A stretch of 64,000 nucleotides of DNA, taken from contig NZ_JAGINO010000005.1 in assembly GCF_017876115.1 (NCBI RefSeq), positions 124,001 through 188,000 of the forward strand, in the 5' to 3' direction. This DNA comes from Azospirillum picis. GTDB taxonomy: Bacteria > Pseudomonadota > Alphaproteobacteria > Azospirillales > Azospirillaceae. Of this stretch, positions 32,933 through 40,651 are shown in pieces (positions within the stretch are counted from its first letter, which is position 1; each line of letters starts with the position of its first letter). The notes under the pieces are model-generated. The model was not told the origin of the DNA, searched no databases, and saw only the letters and a list, made by a program, of their open reading frames with translations. Both the position numbers and the translations under genes were made by a program.

Positions 32933-34171
32933 TCACACGGGCCGTTCGGGTGCATCGTCACGTTGCCGATAGGTCAACACCGATGCCTTATCGAGATTGG
33001 CGATGTGGCCGTAGTGGTCCATGATGACTTGGACACTGGTGCGCATATTTCGCGCGAGGTCCTCAATCGGCACTCCCCGGTCGAGTGCTTCAGTCGCTGC
33101 GGTATGGCGCAGGCTGTAAAGAGATCGTGGCGCTCCATCGCCGTCGAGCCAGAGTTCGAATTTCTTGAGGCAGTTACGAAAGCTTTGTTCAAGTAAGGGC
33201 ATTTCCCCCTTCTTGTAGGCGAACACAAGGTCGTCCGGCTCCGTGTGCGGGCAGATATTGCGCCATTCGATCAGCAGCGGCCCGGCATCATGCTGCGCAA
33301 CCACCCATCGTGACTCCACCTTACCGCGCAAGAAGAACTGCACATACCACTGGCTGTCCTTGTCGCTCCAGGTCGCTTTGACATCCTGCCACCGCAGCAG
33401 CGGCATGTCATTCGTTCTCATACCACTGTAGTATACGAGTTTCACAGCGTAGTAGAGGACCGTACGAACCATACGATCTCGGTCGTTGCGCGCTTCCTGT
33501 TGCCAGAGCTTTAGCACCGTAAAGAGCGTCTTCATTTCCTCCCGCGAGAAGGCTGCCCTCCGGTTCACCTTGGTCTTGGCAAGGGCTTTAGGCTTCTTCA
33601 AACGCGAAACGACACCGCGCTTGAGATGCCCTTTGATCTCCGCCCACTCGACAATCTGGTTGATCGTGTTGAGTTCGGCGCCAATCGTAACCTTGCTAGG
33701 CTGAGCGCTTCGCTTTGCATTGTTGAGCCGCCATGTCCAATAGCGCTCGGCTTCCGAATGGTCAATGCTGCTCAGCGAGCGCCCTTTGAAGTAGTATTTC
33801 AGGTAACGCTTGATTGCTCCCTTAGAGACCCGGAGCACGCTGGCTTTGTAGGCGCCTTTCTTGACGAGATCTTCTTTCTCCGAAAGCCACAGATCACACG
33901 CCTTCTCAATGCGCATCTCGAAGACCGGCAGATTGTCTTCGATGCGAACTTGAAGGCGCATCCACCGCTTGCGTGCTTCAACGACAGCGGCATGGAGATC
34001 GGTCGTCTTTAGGCTCTGGCGGATATAGCGGCGGGTGCCCGTGACATAGGCACGCATCTGCCAATATGGGCTCTTGCTATCCCGCCAGATCAATAAGCCG
34101 TCTTCAATTTCCTTAATTTCTTTAAGGCTATTGTCTTCGACTTCCAAGGCGTTTTCCCCAAAAGTTCGCAA
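32933..34171 (-). CDS. Tyrosine-type site-specific integrase of the island
   Basis: A protein of 412 residues starting at a TTG (34171); no in-frame ATG exists nearby. It has an N-terminal arm-binding region (SPYWQMRAYVTGTRRYIRQSL), a SAM-like core-binding segment, and a catalytic domain with YYSGMRTNDMPLLRW (first Arg), LYSLRHTAATEALDRG (second Arg) and VQVIMDHYGHI (Tyr). The gene reads inward from the right end. Its start overlaps the right arm-type repeats, so binding of integrase there could repress its own synthesis. It recombines the aguA 3' core with the element core. Confidence 0.88.
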   Translation of the reverse strand: MRTFGENALEVEDNSLKEIKEIEDGLLIWRDSKSPYWQMRAYVTGTRRYIRQSLKTTDLHAAVVEARKRWMRLQVRIEDNLPVFEMRIEKACDLWLSEKEDLVKKGAYKASVLRVSKGAIKRYLKYYFKGRSLSSIDHSEAERYWTWRLNNAKRSAQPSKVTIGAELNTINQIVEWAEIKGHLKRGVVSRLKKPKALAKTKVNRRAAFSREEMKTLFTVLKLWQQEARNDRDRMVRTVLYYAVKLVYYSGMRTNDMPLLRWQDVKATWSDKDSQWYVQFFLRGKVESRWVVAQHDAGPLLIEWRNICPHTEPDDLVFAYKKGEMPLLEQSFRNCLKKFELWLDGDGAPRSLYSLRHTAATEALDRGVPIEDLARNMRTSVQVIMDHYGHIANLDKASVLTYRQRDDAPERPV

Positions 34172-34233
34172 CCACTTCGCAACAATTTACGGAACTTTTG
34201 AGGAAAATCAACACCTCGCAACAAGTTCGCGAC
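34165..34233 (+). repeat. Right arm-type integrase repeats, two tandem pairs
   Basis: TTCGCAAC at 34165 and 34176 form one pair. CTCGCAAC at 34215 and TTCGCGAC at 34226 form a second. In each pair the copies start 11 bases apart, as in the left-end pair at 6537. The first pair overlaps the integrase start codon. Confidence 0.65.
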
Positions 34234-34280
34234 AGGAAATCTCGACCTTGCTTTCTAAATTTCCCTTTTAAATCAACAGT

Positions 34281-35327
34281 TTACTTCGCTGCTGGCTGTT
34301 GCTGGGTAATGCAGTGGATGCCGCCGCCGCCGCGCACGATGTCCATGGCAGCGATCTGCACCACTTCGCGGTCGGGGAAGGCCTTGCGGACCACGCGGAA
34401 CGCCTCGTCGTCGGCCGGATCCTCGAAGGCCGGCATGACGATGCCGCCGTTGGCGATGTAGAGGTTGGTGTAGGACAGCGTCAGCCGCACGCCGTTCTCG
34501 TCACGGCGCGCCGGCTGCTGGATCGGGATCACCTCCAACTGGCGGCCCCTGGCGTCGCGGGCCCGCCGCAGGCGGTCGAGATTGTCCTGGAAAGCCTTGA
34601 AGTTGGCGTCGCCGGGGTCGTCGGTGGTGATCGCCATGACCACGCCGGGACGCACGAACAGCGCGATCTCGTCGATGTGGCCGTCGGTTTCATCGTCCTG
34701 ATAGCCCTCGCCCAGCCAGATCACCGTGCTGACGCCGAGATGGTCCTTCAGGTGGCCTTCGATCTCGTCCCGGCTCAAGCCGGGGTTGCGGTTCCGGTTC
34801 AGCAGGCACTGTTCCGTGGTGATCAGGGTCCCTTCCCCGTCGACATGGAACGATCCCCCCTCCATCACCAGCGGGGCGGCGAAGCGGGGAAGCTTCAGAT
34901 GGTCGAGGATCAGGCGGCCGACCTCGCGGTCCCGCTCGCAGCCGTCGTAATTGCCGCCCCAGGCATTGAAGTCCCAGTGGACCCCGGCCAGGGCACCCTT
35001 CCCATCGGTCACGAAACTGGGGCCGGTGTCCCGGATCCAGGAATCGCTGATCGGCAGCGGCAGGATCTGGATGCCGGCGCCGCAGGCCAGCGAAGCATCG
35101 GCGACGTCCGCCGGGTCGCACACCATCGTCACCGGTTCGAACCGTGAAATGGCGCGCGCGACCTCGGCGTAGGCATCGCAGGCGGTGTCGAACGACCCTT
35201 CCGGCCAGGTTTCGGGCCGGCATGGCCAAGCCATCCAGCAACCGCTGTGGCGAGCCCACTCACCGGGCATGTGGAAGCCAAGGCTGGTCGGCGTTCCGGC
35301 CAGCGACCGGGCGTTCGGTGTCGTCAT
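34281..35327 (-). CDS. aguA: Agmatine deiminase, 3' end supplied by the island
   Basis: A protein of 348 residues of the peptidyl-arginine-deiminase-like family. It hydrolyses agmatine to N-carbamoylputrescine and ammonia. Visible family motifs are WPCRPETWP near the N-terminus, SDSWIRDTGPSFV, MEGGSFHVDGEGTLITTEQC, TDGHIDEIA and the catalytic Cys in GGGGIHCITQQQP close to the end. The island entered just at these last codons, and the catalytic Cys codon lies within the recombination core. The protein now ends QQQPAAK instead of QQQPAV. It begins a polyamine locus with pot and puu genes in the same orientation. The second agmatine enzyme (N-carbamoylputrescine amidase) is not in the window. 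Confidence 0.9.
   Translation of the reverse strand: MTTPNARSLAGTPTSLGFHMPGEWARHSGCWMAWPCRPETWPEGSFDTACDAYAEVARAISRFEPVTMVCDPADVADASLACGAGIQILPLPISDSWIRDTGPSFVTDGKGALAGVHWDFNAWGGNYDGCERDREVGRLILDHLKLPRFAAPLVMEGGSFHVDGEGTLITTEQCLLNRNRNPGLSRDEIEGHLKDHLGVSTVIWLGEGYQDDETDGHIDEIALFVRPGVVMAITTDDPGDANFKAFQDNLDRLRRARDARGRQLEVIPIQQPARRDENGVRLTLSYTNLYIANGGIVMPAFEDPADDEAFRVVRKAFPDREVVQIAAMDIVRGGGGIHCITQQQPAAK
34301..34317. repeat. attR core
   Basis: GCTGGGTAATGCAGTGG is the right copy of the island core, with one mismatch to 6462-6478. It lies inside the coding sequence of aguA. Confidence 0.85.
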
Positions 35328-35898
35328 GCGTCGATCCCTCTACCCTTTCGTCACCTGCCTCGCGCGGTCGGGAGCGGGCTCATCGGCCGATCGACCGGGG
35401 CGGTGACGTTTTTTTGGTCCCGATCCACCCTAAACACGGGAAAGCGATTTTGGCAATCGCAACCGCGGGAACGGCGCCTAGGCCTTATGGGAGAGGAACC
35501 ATTCCAAAAGACGCAGATCGATTGCGCCTTTGAAATTGCACCTTCGAAGATGCCTGGGAAGTGGGGGCCGGCGGGAATGGGAGGGCCGGCGGGCTGCTCA
35601 GCAGCCGGAAGGCGGGCGCAGGGCGCGGCGGGCCGTAACGGCGCGCGGGGTCGAATAGGCGCTGGAAACCGGATTGAAAAAACCAAGTCTCAACAAGGGG
35701 AACCACAGGAGCGCACGCATGGCACGGCCTCTTTCGCTGTTGACGATGGCCTCAACATAGCAAAAGGAACAGGCAATTGCCATCGCCGCGGGCACCGGTC
35801 TGCCCGGCGCGGATGGATAGGCTGCGGCTGCGCTGCGGACCGGCACCGCCGGACATGGTGGAGTGTGGTCCGCAGCTTGTCCGGCGTCCCGTCCGGCC
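35328..35898. other. Intergenic region between potI and aguA
   Basis: No gene was recognised in these 571 bases. Short G+C-rich frames exist on both strands but lack start signals or recognisable domains. It should contain the aguA promoter next to 35328 and the end of the pot transcript near 35898. Confidence 0.5.
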
Positions 35899-36732
35899 TC
35901 AGCCGTTCTGGATGGCCATCTGTTCGTCGCGCTTGCGCTGGCGTTCCTGCCGGGCCATGACGATGCTGGCGACGAAGATGCCGGTCGCCACCACCAGCAC
36001 CATCAGCGTCGCCAACGCGTTGATCTGCGGGCTGATGCCGAACTTGACGCTGGAGAAGATCACCATCGGCAGGGTCGTCGATCCCGGTCCGGAGACGAAG
36101 CTCGCCACCACCACGTCGTCCAGCGACAGGGTGAAGGCCAGGAGCCAGCCGGCGACCAGCGCCGGGGCGATCAGCGGCAGGGTGATGACGAAGAAGACCT
36201 TCGCCGGGCGCGCGCCCAGATCCATCGCCGCCTCCTCCAGGCTGCCGTCCATGCCGGCCAGCCGCGATTGCACCACCACCGCCACGTAGGACATGGTGAA
36301 GGTGGTGTGGGCGAGCGTGATGGTGGTGACGCCGCGGCCATCGGGCCAGCCCACCCACTGTTCCATCGCCACGAACAGCAGCAGCAGCGACAGGCCGGTG
36401 ATGACCTCCGGCATGACCAGCGGCGCCGTGATCATGCCGCCGAACAGGGTGCGCCCGCGGAAACGGCCGAAGCGCGACAGCGCCAGGCCGGCGCAGGTGC
36501 CCAGCATCACCGCCAGCGTCGCCGACACCGCCGCCACCCGGAAGGACAGCAGCGCCGCGTCGAGGAGCGTGTCGTTGTGGAGCAGCTCGGCATACCATTT
36601 GGTCGAGAAGCCGGCCCACACGGTGACGAGCCGGGAATCGTTGAAGCTGTAGACGATCAGCAGGACGATCGGCACGTAGAGGAAGGCATAGCCGAACCAC
36701 AGTGCCCAGGACAGGAAGCCGATGCGTTTCAT
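35899..36732 (-). CDS. potI: Putrescine/spermidine ABC transporter permease, PotI/PotC type
   Basis: A protein of 277 residues from the ATG at 36732. It has six hydrophobic segments and the binding-protein-dependent permease loop EEAAMDLGARPAKVFFVITLPLIAP, which contacts the ATPase. The start overlaps the stop of potH by four bases. It would form a heterodimer with PotH in the inner membrane. The C-terminal tail is basic (MARQERQRKRDEQ). It is the last gene of the potF-potG-potH-potI operon. Confidence 0.9.
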   Translation of the reverse strand: MKRIGFLSWALWFGYAFLYVPIVLLIVYSFNDSRLVTVWAGFSTKWYAELLHNDTLLDAALLSFRVAAVSATLAVMLGTCAGLALSRFGRFRGRTLFGGMITAPLVMPEVITGLSLLLLFVAMEQWVGWPDGRGVTTITLAHTTFTMSYVAVVVQSRLAGMDGSLEEAAMDLGARPAKVFFVITLPLIAPALVAGWLLAFTLSLDDVVVASFVSGPGSTTLPMVIFSSVKFGISPQINALATLMVLVVATGIFVASIVMARQERQRKRDEQMAIQNG

Positions 36733-37661
36733 TTGCCGGCCTCCGCCTGCTTGCCCTGGATATGCTGGAAGATCATGATCGGCACCACCAGCACCAGAAG
36801 CAGCGCGATGGCGACCGCCGAGGCGACCGGCCAGTCGCGGTTGGAGAAGAACTCGTTCCACAGCACGCGGCCGATCATCAGCGTGTCGGGCCCGCCCAGC
36901 AGTTCCGGCGTCACGAACTCGCCCACCGCCGGGATGAAGACCAGCAGCGAACCCGCGACGATGCCAGGCAGCGACAGCGGCAGCGTGATCGACAGGAAGG
37001 ACTTGAAGGGGCGGGATCCAAGGTCGGCCGCCGCCTCCAGCAGGGTCGGGTCCATCTTCTCCAGCGTGGAGTAGAGCGGCAGCACCATGAAGGGCAGGTA
37101 GCAGTAGGTCATGCCGATGTAGACCGCCCAGTCCGAATAGAGGATCTCCACCGGCCCGCTGGTGATCCCCGCCCATTCCAGCAGGTTGCTGATGACGCCG
37201 TTGCCCTTGAGGATGCCGATCCACGCATAGATGCGGATCAGGAAGCTGGTCCAGAAGGGAAGGATCACCAGCATCATCAGCGGCCCGCGGCGCGCCGGGT
37301 CGGCCTTGGCGATGGCGTAGGCCATCGGATAGCCGACCAGCAGGCAGAGCAGCGTCGTCACCAGCGCGATCTTGACCGAGTTGAGGTAGGCCAGGATGTA
37401 GAGGTCGTCGCCGGCAAGCCGGAAATAGTTGGTGATGTTCAGCAGGATCTGCAGCTTCGACGTGTCGGCGTCGGGATCCACCTGCCATTCCACCAGCGAC
37501 GAATAGGGCGGCTGGGCGATGATCGATTCGGCGAAGCTGATGCCGAAGACGATCAGGAAGGGCACCAAGAAGAACAGCAGCAGCCACAGGTAGGGGATGG
37601 CGACGACGACGCCGCGTCCCCACAGCCCCACCCGGCTGAGGAGGGAGACCAGCGCCGTCAT
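36729..37661 (-). CDS. potH: Putrescine/spermidine ABC transporter permease, PotH/PotB type
   Basis: A protein of 310 residues with an N-terminal hydrophobic anchor (VVVAIPYLWLLLFFLVPFLIVFGIS), further membrane segments and the permease loop LEAAADLGSRPFKSFLSITLPLS. It pairs with PotI as the membrane channel. It is joined by four-base ATGA overlaps to potG upstream and potI downstream, so the three genes are translated in tight coupling. Confidence 0.9.
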   Translation of the reverse strand: MTALVSLLSRVGLWGRGVVVAIPYLWLLLFFLVPFLIVFGISFAESIIAQPPYSSLVEWQVDPDADTSKLQILLNITNYFRLAGDDLYILAYLNSVKIALVTTLLCLLVGYPMAYAIAKADPARRGPLMMLVILPFWTSFLIRIYAWIGILKGNGVISNLLEWAGITSGPVEILYSDWAVYIGMTYCYLPFMVLPLYSTLEKMDPTLLEAAADLGSRPFKSFLSITLPLSLPGIVAGSLLVFIPAVGEFVTPELLGGPDTLMIGRVLWNEFFSNRDWPVASAVAIALLLVLVVPIMIFQHIQGKQAEAGK

Positions 37662-38821
37662 TGCGTCAGCACCACGCCGGCGAAGGGCCGCCAGCTCAAG
37701 GTCACCTCGTCCTCCCAGGTGATCGGCATCTCCGTGCGGCGGGTGACGTTGGGGGCGGTCACCCGCACCGTCTTGCCGGTCGGAAGCTGCACCAGATAGA
37801 TCGAGACGTCGCCGAGATAGGCGATCTCGCGCACGATGCCGGTGGTCCGGTTGCGCCCCTCGCCGACGCCCGTCTCGCCGGCGGGCGGCTCCTTGGACAG
37901 CAGGATCTTCTCCGGCCGGATGGCGACCGACACCGGGGAGCCGGCCGGCGCCGGGGTGGCGTGCGCGATCAGCAGCTCGCAGCCGGCCTCCTCGGAGGCG
38001 ACCAGCACCTGGTCGCCGTTGGCTTCGACCACCCGGCCGTCGAACATGTTGATGGAGCCGATGAACTCGGCGACGAAGCGGGTGTGCGGATACTCGTAGA
38101 TCTCGGTGGGCGTGCCGACCTGCGCGATGACGCCGTGGTTCATCACGGCGATGCGCGAGGACATGGTCATCGCCTCTTCCTGGTCGTGGGTGACGACGAT
38201 GAAGGTGATGCCGAGCTTTTCCTGGATGTTGACCAGCTCGAACTGCGTGCGCTCGCGCAGCTTCTTATCGAGCGCCCCCAGCGGCTCGTCCAGCAGCAGG
38301 AGCTTCGGGCGCTTGACCAGCGAGCGGGCGAGCGCCACGCGCTGGCGCTGGCCGCCGGAAAGCTGGTGCGGACGGCGCTTGCCGAAGGCCGCGAGCTGCA
38401 CCAGCCCCAGCATCTCCTCCACCCGGTCGCGGATTTCGGCCTTCGCGACGCCGTCCTGGCGCAGGCCGAAGGCGACGTTCTGCTCCACCGTCATGTGCGG
38501 GAACAGCGCGTAGGACTGGAACATCATGTTGACCGGCCGCTCGTAGGGCGGGATGCCGGCCATGTCGACGCCGTCGATGAAGATCTTGCCCTCGGTCGGC
38601 TGCTCGAACCCCGCCAGCATACGCAGCAGCGTCGTCTTGCCCGACCCCGAGCCGCCGAGAAGCGCAAAGAATTCGTTGCGGTAGATCGACAGGCTGACCT
38701 CGTCCACCGCGACGAAGTCGCCGAAGGTCTTCGTCACCTTCTCGATGCGGACATAGGGCGCCTGGCCCGGGTCCTGCCACGGTTCCAGGCGGGTGGGTTT
38801 GCGAATCGGCTGACCGGCCAT
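37658..38821 (-). CDS. potG: Polyamine ABC transporter ATPase
   Basis: A protein of 387 residues. It has Walker A GGSGSGKTT near residue 56, Q-loop FQSYALFPHMT, signature LSGGQRQRVALARSL, Walker B LLLLDEPLGALD and switch HDQEEAMT. A C-terminal regulatory TOBE-type region lies after residue 240. The N-terminal extension of about 25 residues (MAGQPIRKPTRLEPWQDPG) matches PotG better than PotA. It energises polyamine uptake with PotH and PotI. A strong stem-loop separates it from the binding-protein gene upstream. Confidence 0.92.
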   Translation of the reverse strand: MAGQPIRKPTRLEPWQDPGQAPYVRIEKVTKTFGDFVAVDEVSLSIYRNEFFALLGGSGSGKTTLLRMLAGFEQPTEGKIFIDGVDMAGIPPYERPVNMMFQSYALFPHMTVEQNVAFGLRQDGVAKAEIRDRVEEMLGLVQLAAFGKRRPHQLSGGQRQRVALARSLVKRPKLLLLDEPLGALDKKLRERTQFELVNIQEKLGITFIVVTHDQEEAMTMSSRIAVMNHGVIAQVGTPTEIYEYPHTRFVAEFIGSINMFDGRVVEANGDQVLVASEEAGCELLIAHATPAPAGSPVSVAIRPEKILLSKEPPAGETGVGEGRNRTTGIVREIAYLGDVSIYLVQLPTGKTVRVTAPNVTRRTEMPITWEDEVTLSWRPFAGVVLTQ

Positions 38822-38845
38822 CCGGTATCCTCTTTCATGACAACG

Positions 38846-38881
38846 CCCCGGCCGATCCCCATCGCTGGGGACCGGCCGGGG
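38846..38881 (-). promoter_or_regulatory. Intercistronic stem-loop between potF and potG
   Basis: A 15-bp stem with one mismatch (CCCCGGCCGATCCCC with GGGGACCGGCCGGGG) and a six-base loop. Such structures after a binding-protein gene usually protect its mRNA or partly end transcription, giving more binding protein than transporter. Confidence 0.65.
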
Positions 38882-38907
38882 CGGGTCGGCGCCTCATGGT
38901 GCCCGGC

Positions 38908-40005
38908 TTACTTGCCGGTCTTGACCTTGGTCCACACGCGGGTGCGGGCGCGGTCGGTCGACTGCTTGATCTGCTTCAGCGAGAACAGCTTCAGGGTGCT
39001 GTCCGCCGGCACGAAGATGCCGGGGTTCGACTTGATGTCATCCGCCACCGTCGCCAGCGAGCCCGGGACGGCATTGGCATAGCGCACCGTGTTGGAGATC
39101 TTGGCCATGTTGGCCGGCTCCAGCACGAAGTTGATGAAGTCGTAGGCGCCCTGCTTGTTGGGGGCGTCGGCCGGCACCGCCAGCGTGTCCCACCAGACCT
39201 GGACACCCTCCTTCGGCGTGACGTACTCGACCTTGGCGCTCTTGGCCTCGGCGGCGCGGGCGGCACCCTGGATGGCATCGCCGTTGTAGGCCATGACGAC
39301 GCAGGCGTCGCCGCCGGCCAGGATGTTTATGTTCTCGCCGGTGACGAACCGCTTGATGTAGGGGCGCACCGCCATCAGCGTCTTCTCGACCTTGTCCAGA
39401 TCCTCCTTCTTCTCGGAGTTGGGATCGAGGCCGAGGTAGTTCAGCACCGACGGGATGACGTCGATGGCCGAGTCCATGACGGTGATGCCGCAGGCCGACA
39501 CCTTCTTCGCCACCTCCGGATTAAAGATCAGGTCCCAGCTATCGAGCTTCACGTCGGGGGCGACGGCCTTGATCTTCTCCGGGATGACGGCGATGCCGAC
39601 GGTGCCGCCGAGATAGGGCACGGCGAACTTGTTGCCGGGGTCGGAGTTCTCCAGCAGCTTCAGGACCTTGGGGTCCAGGTTCTTCAGGTTCGGGATCTTC
39701 GACTTGTCGAGCGGCCCGACGACCTTGGCCTGGATCAGGCGCGACAGGGTCGGTTCCGCGGTCGGGACGATGACGTCGTAGCCGGACTTGCCGACCAGCA
39801 CCTTCTGCTCCAGCAGTTCCAGGCTGTCGTACAGGTCGACCTTCGTCTCGGTGCCGGTGGCCTTGGTGAAGTCGTCGAGAGTGGTCTCACCCAGATAGTC
39901 GTTCCAGATGTAGATGTTGACCGGCTTCTTGGCCTGGGCCATCGCCGGGCCGGCGATGGCGACCGCCGCGACCGCGCCGATGAGGCTGAGAGCGAGTTTT
40001 TTCAT
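38908..40005 (-). CDS. potF: Periplasmic putrescine-binding protein
   Basis: A protein of 365 residues from the ATG at 40005. It begins with a clear Sec signal peptide (MKKLALSLIGAVAAVAIAG, cleavage after AMA-QA). The mature part starts VNIYIWNDYLGETTLDDF, as in PotF/PotD, with EPTLSRLIQ, YLGGTVGIAV and QVWWDTLAVP further on. It captures putrescine or related polyamines in the periplasm and delivers them to PotH/PotI. As the first gene of the operon it is followed by a stem-loop that should raise its expression relative to the rest. Confidence 0.92.
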   Translation of the reverse strand: MKKLALSLIGAVAAVAIAGPAMAQAKKPVNIYIWNDYLGETTLDDFTKATGTETKVDLYDSLELLEQKVLVGKSGYDVIVPTAEPTLSRLIQAKVVGPLDKSKIPNLKNLDPKVLKLLENSDPGNKFAVPYLGGTVGIAVIPEKIKAVAPDVKLDSWDLIFNPEVAKKVSACGITVMDSAIDVIPSVLNYLGLDPNSEKKEDLDKVEKTLMAVRPYIKRFVTGENINILAGGDACVVMAYNGDAIQGAARAAEAKSAKVEYVTPKEGVQVWWDTLAVPADAPNKQGAYDFINFVLEPANMAKISNTVRYANAVPGSLATVADDIKSNPGIFVPADSTLKLFSLKQIKQSTDRARTRVWTKVKTGK

Positions 40006-40234
40006 GATTTGCCCCGACCTGTTCGTTTCCGTTCGAGGGTGCCGCCACATCCTAACGGCATACCCAGCGCGCGGGCGCTATTGCACCCGTGGATGGGTAT
40101 GTTGTCAACGGTTTGGCTCGGGTCGGAAGCGGGATCCCGGATGCGTTCCACGGCCGGGACGATACCCGCCGGGGGTGGGGCCCAGGGTGCGGGGATGGGT
40201 AGAGGCCATCTTGGCGCCGTATCCGGCGCGCCGC

Positions 40235-40609
40235 TCAGCTCTGCGCCGTCAGCACGACGCCCAGCACGACCAGGAGCGTGCCGATCAAGCGCGTCGCGGT
40301 GACCTGCTCGCCCAGCAGCAGGACGCCTAGTCCCAGCGTGACAAGGAAGCCGAGGCCGACGAAGGGATAGGCCATGGTGACGTCCACCTTGGCCAGCACC
40401 GCCAGCCACACCACCATTCCCAGCCCATAGCAGCCGAGCCCGGTCAGCACGTGCGGCGTGGCCATCACCGAGAGGGCGATCCTGGCGGTATCTCCCTGCG
40501 CCAGCGCCGTCGACACCGCCGGGCTGGACATGCCGATCTTCAGCGAGATCTGTGCCAGCGCGGACAGGGTGACGCTCAGAAGGATCAATCCGACGACGGC
40601 GATTGGCAT
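40235..40609 (-). CDS. Small DMT/SMR-type membrane transporter
   Basis: A protein of 124 residues with four hydrophobic helices: an ILLSVTLSALAQISLKIGM start, a conserved Trp/Pro region (VVWLAVLAKVDVTMAYPFVGLGFL) and GEQVTATRLIGTLLVVLGV. This fits the EamA/SMR group, close to ArnE/ArnF-like or small multidrug exporters. It ends 43 bases from the GT87-HAD-UbiA gene, reads in the same direction and may be co-transcribed, so flipping of a lipid-linked sugar is as likely as drug export. Confidence 0.75.
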   Translation of the reverse strand: MPIAVVGLILLSVTLSALAQISLKIGMSSPAVSTALAQGDTARIALSVMATPHVLTGLGCYGLGMVVWLAVLAKVDVTMAYPFVGLGFLVTLGLGVLLLGEQVTATRLIGTLLVVLGVVLTAQS

Positions 40610-40651
40610 GTGGGCTCCGGGTTCGGGAAGGACGGGAACGGGCCGGCGCGT

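Larger units (their letters stand above)
6462..34317. mobile_element. Integrated genomic island in the 3' end of aguA
   Basis: The element is bounded by 17-base direct repeats (one mismatch) that are the end of the agmatine deiminase gene. A tyrosine integrase lies just inside the right end. Tandem TTCGCAAC repeats lie inside both ends. The interior is visibly less G+C-rich than both flanks and carries phage-satellite-type replication genes (VapE, HUH Rep), several decayed integrases, IS remnants and defence-like cargo. No capsid, portal, tail or conjugation genes were seen, so it is not a complete prophage or ICE. It could be a satellite or integrative mobilisable element that has accumulated nested cargo. 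Confidence 0.87.

Noticed and set aside
6462-34317. Complete prophage
   Set aside because: No terminase, portal, capsid, tail or lysis gene was found in the element.
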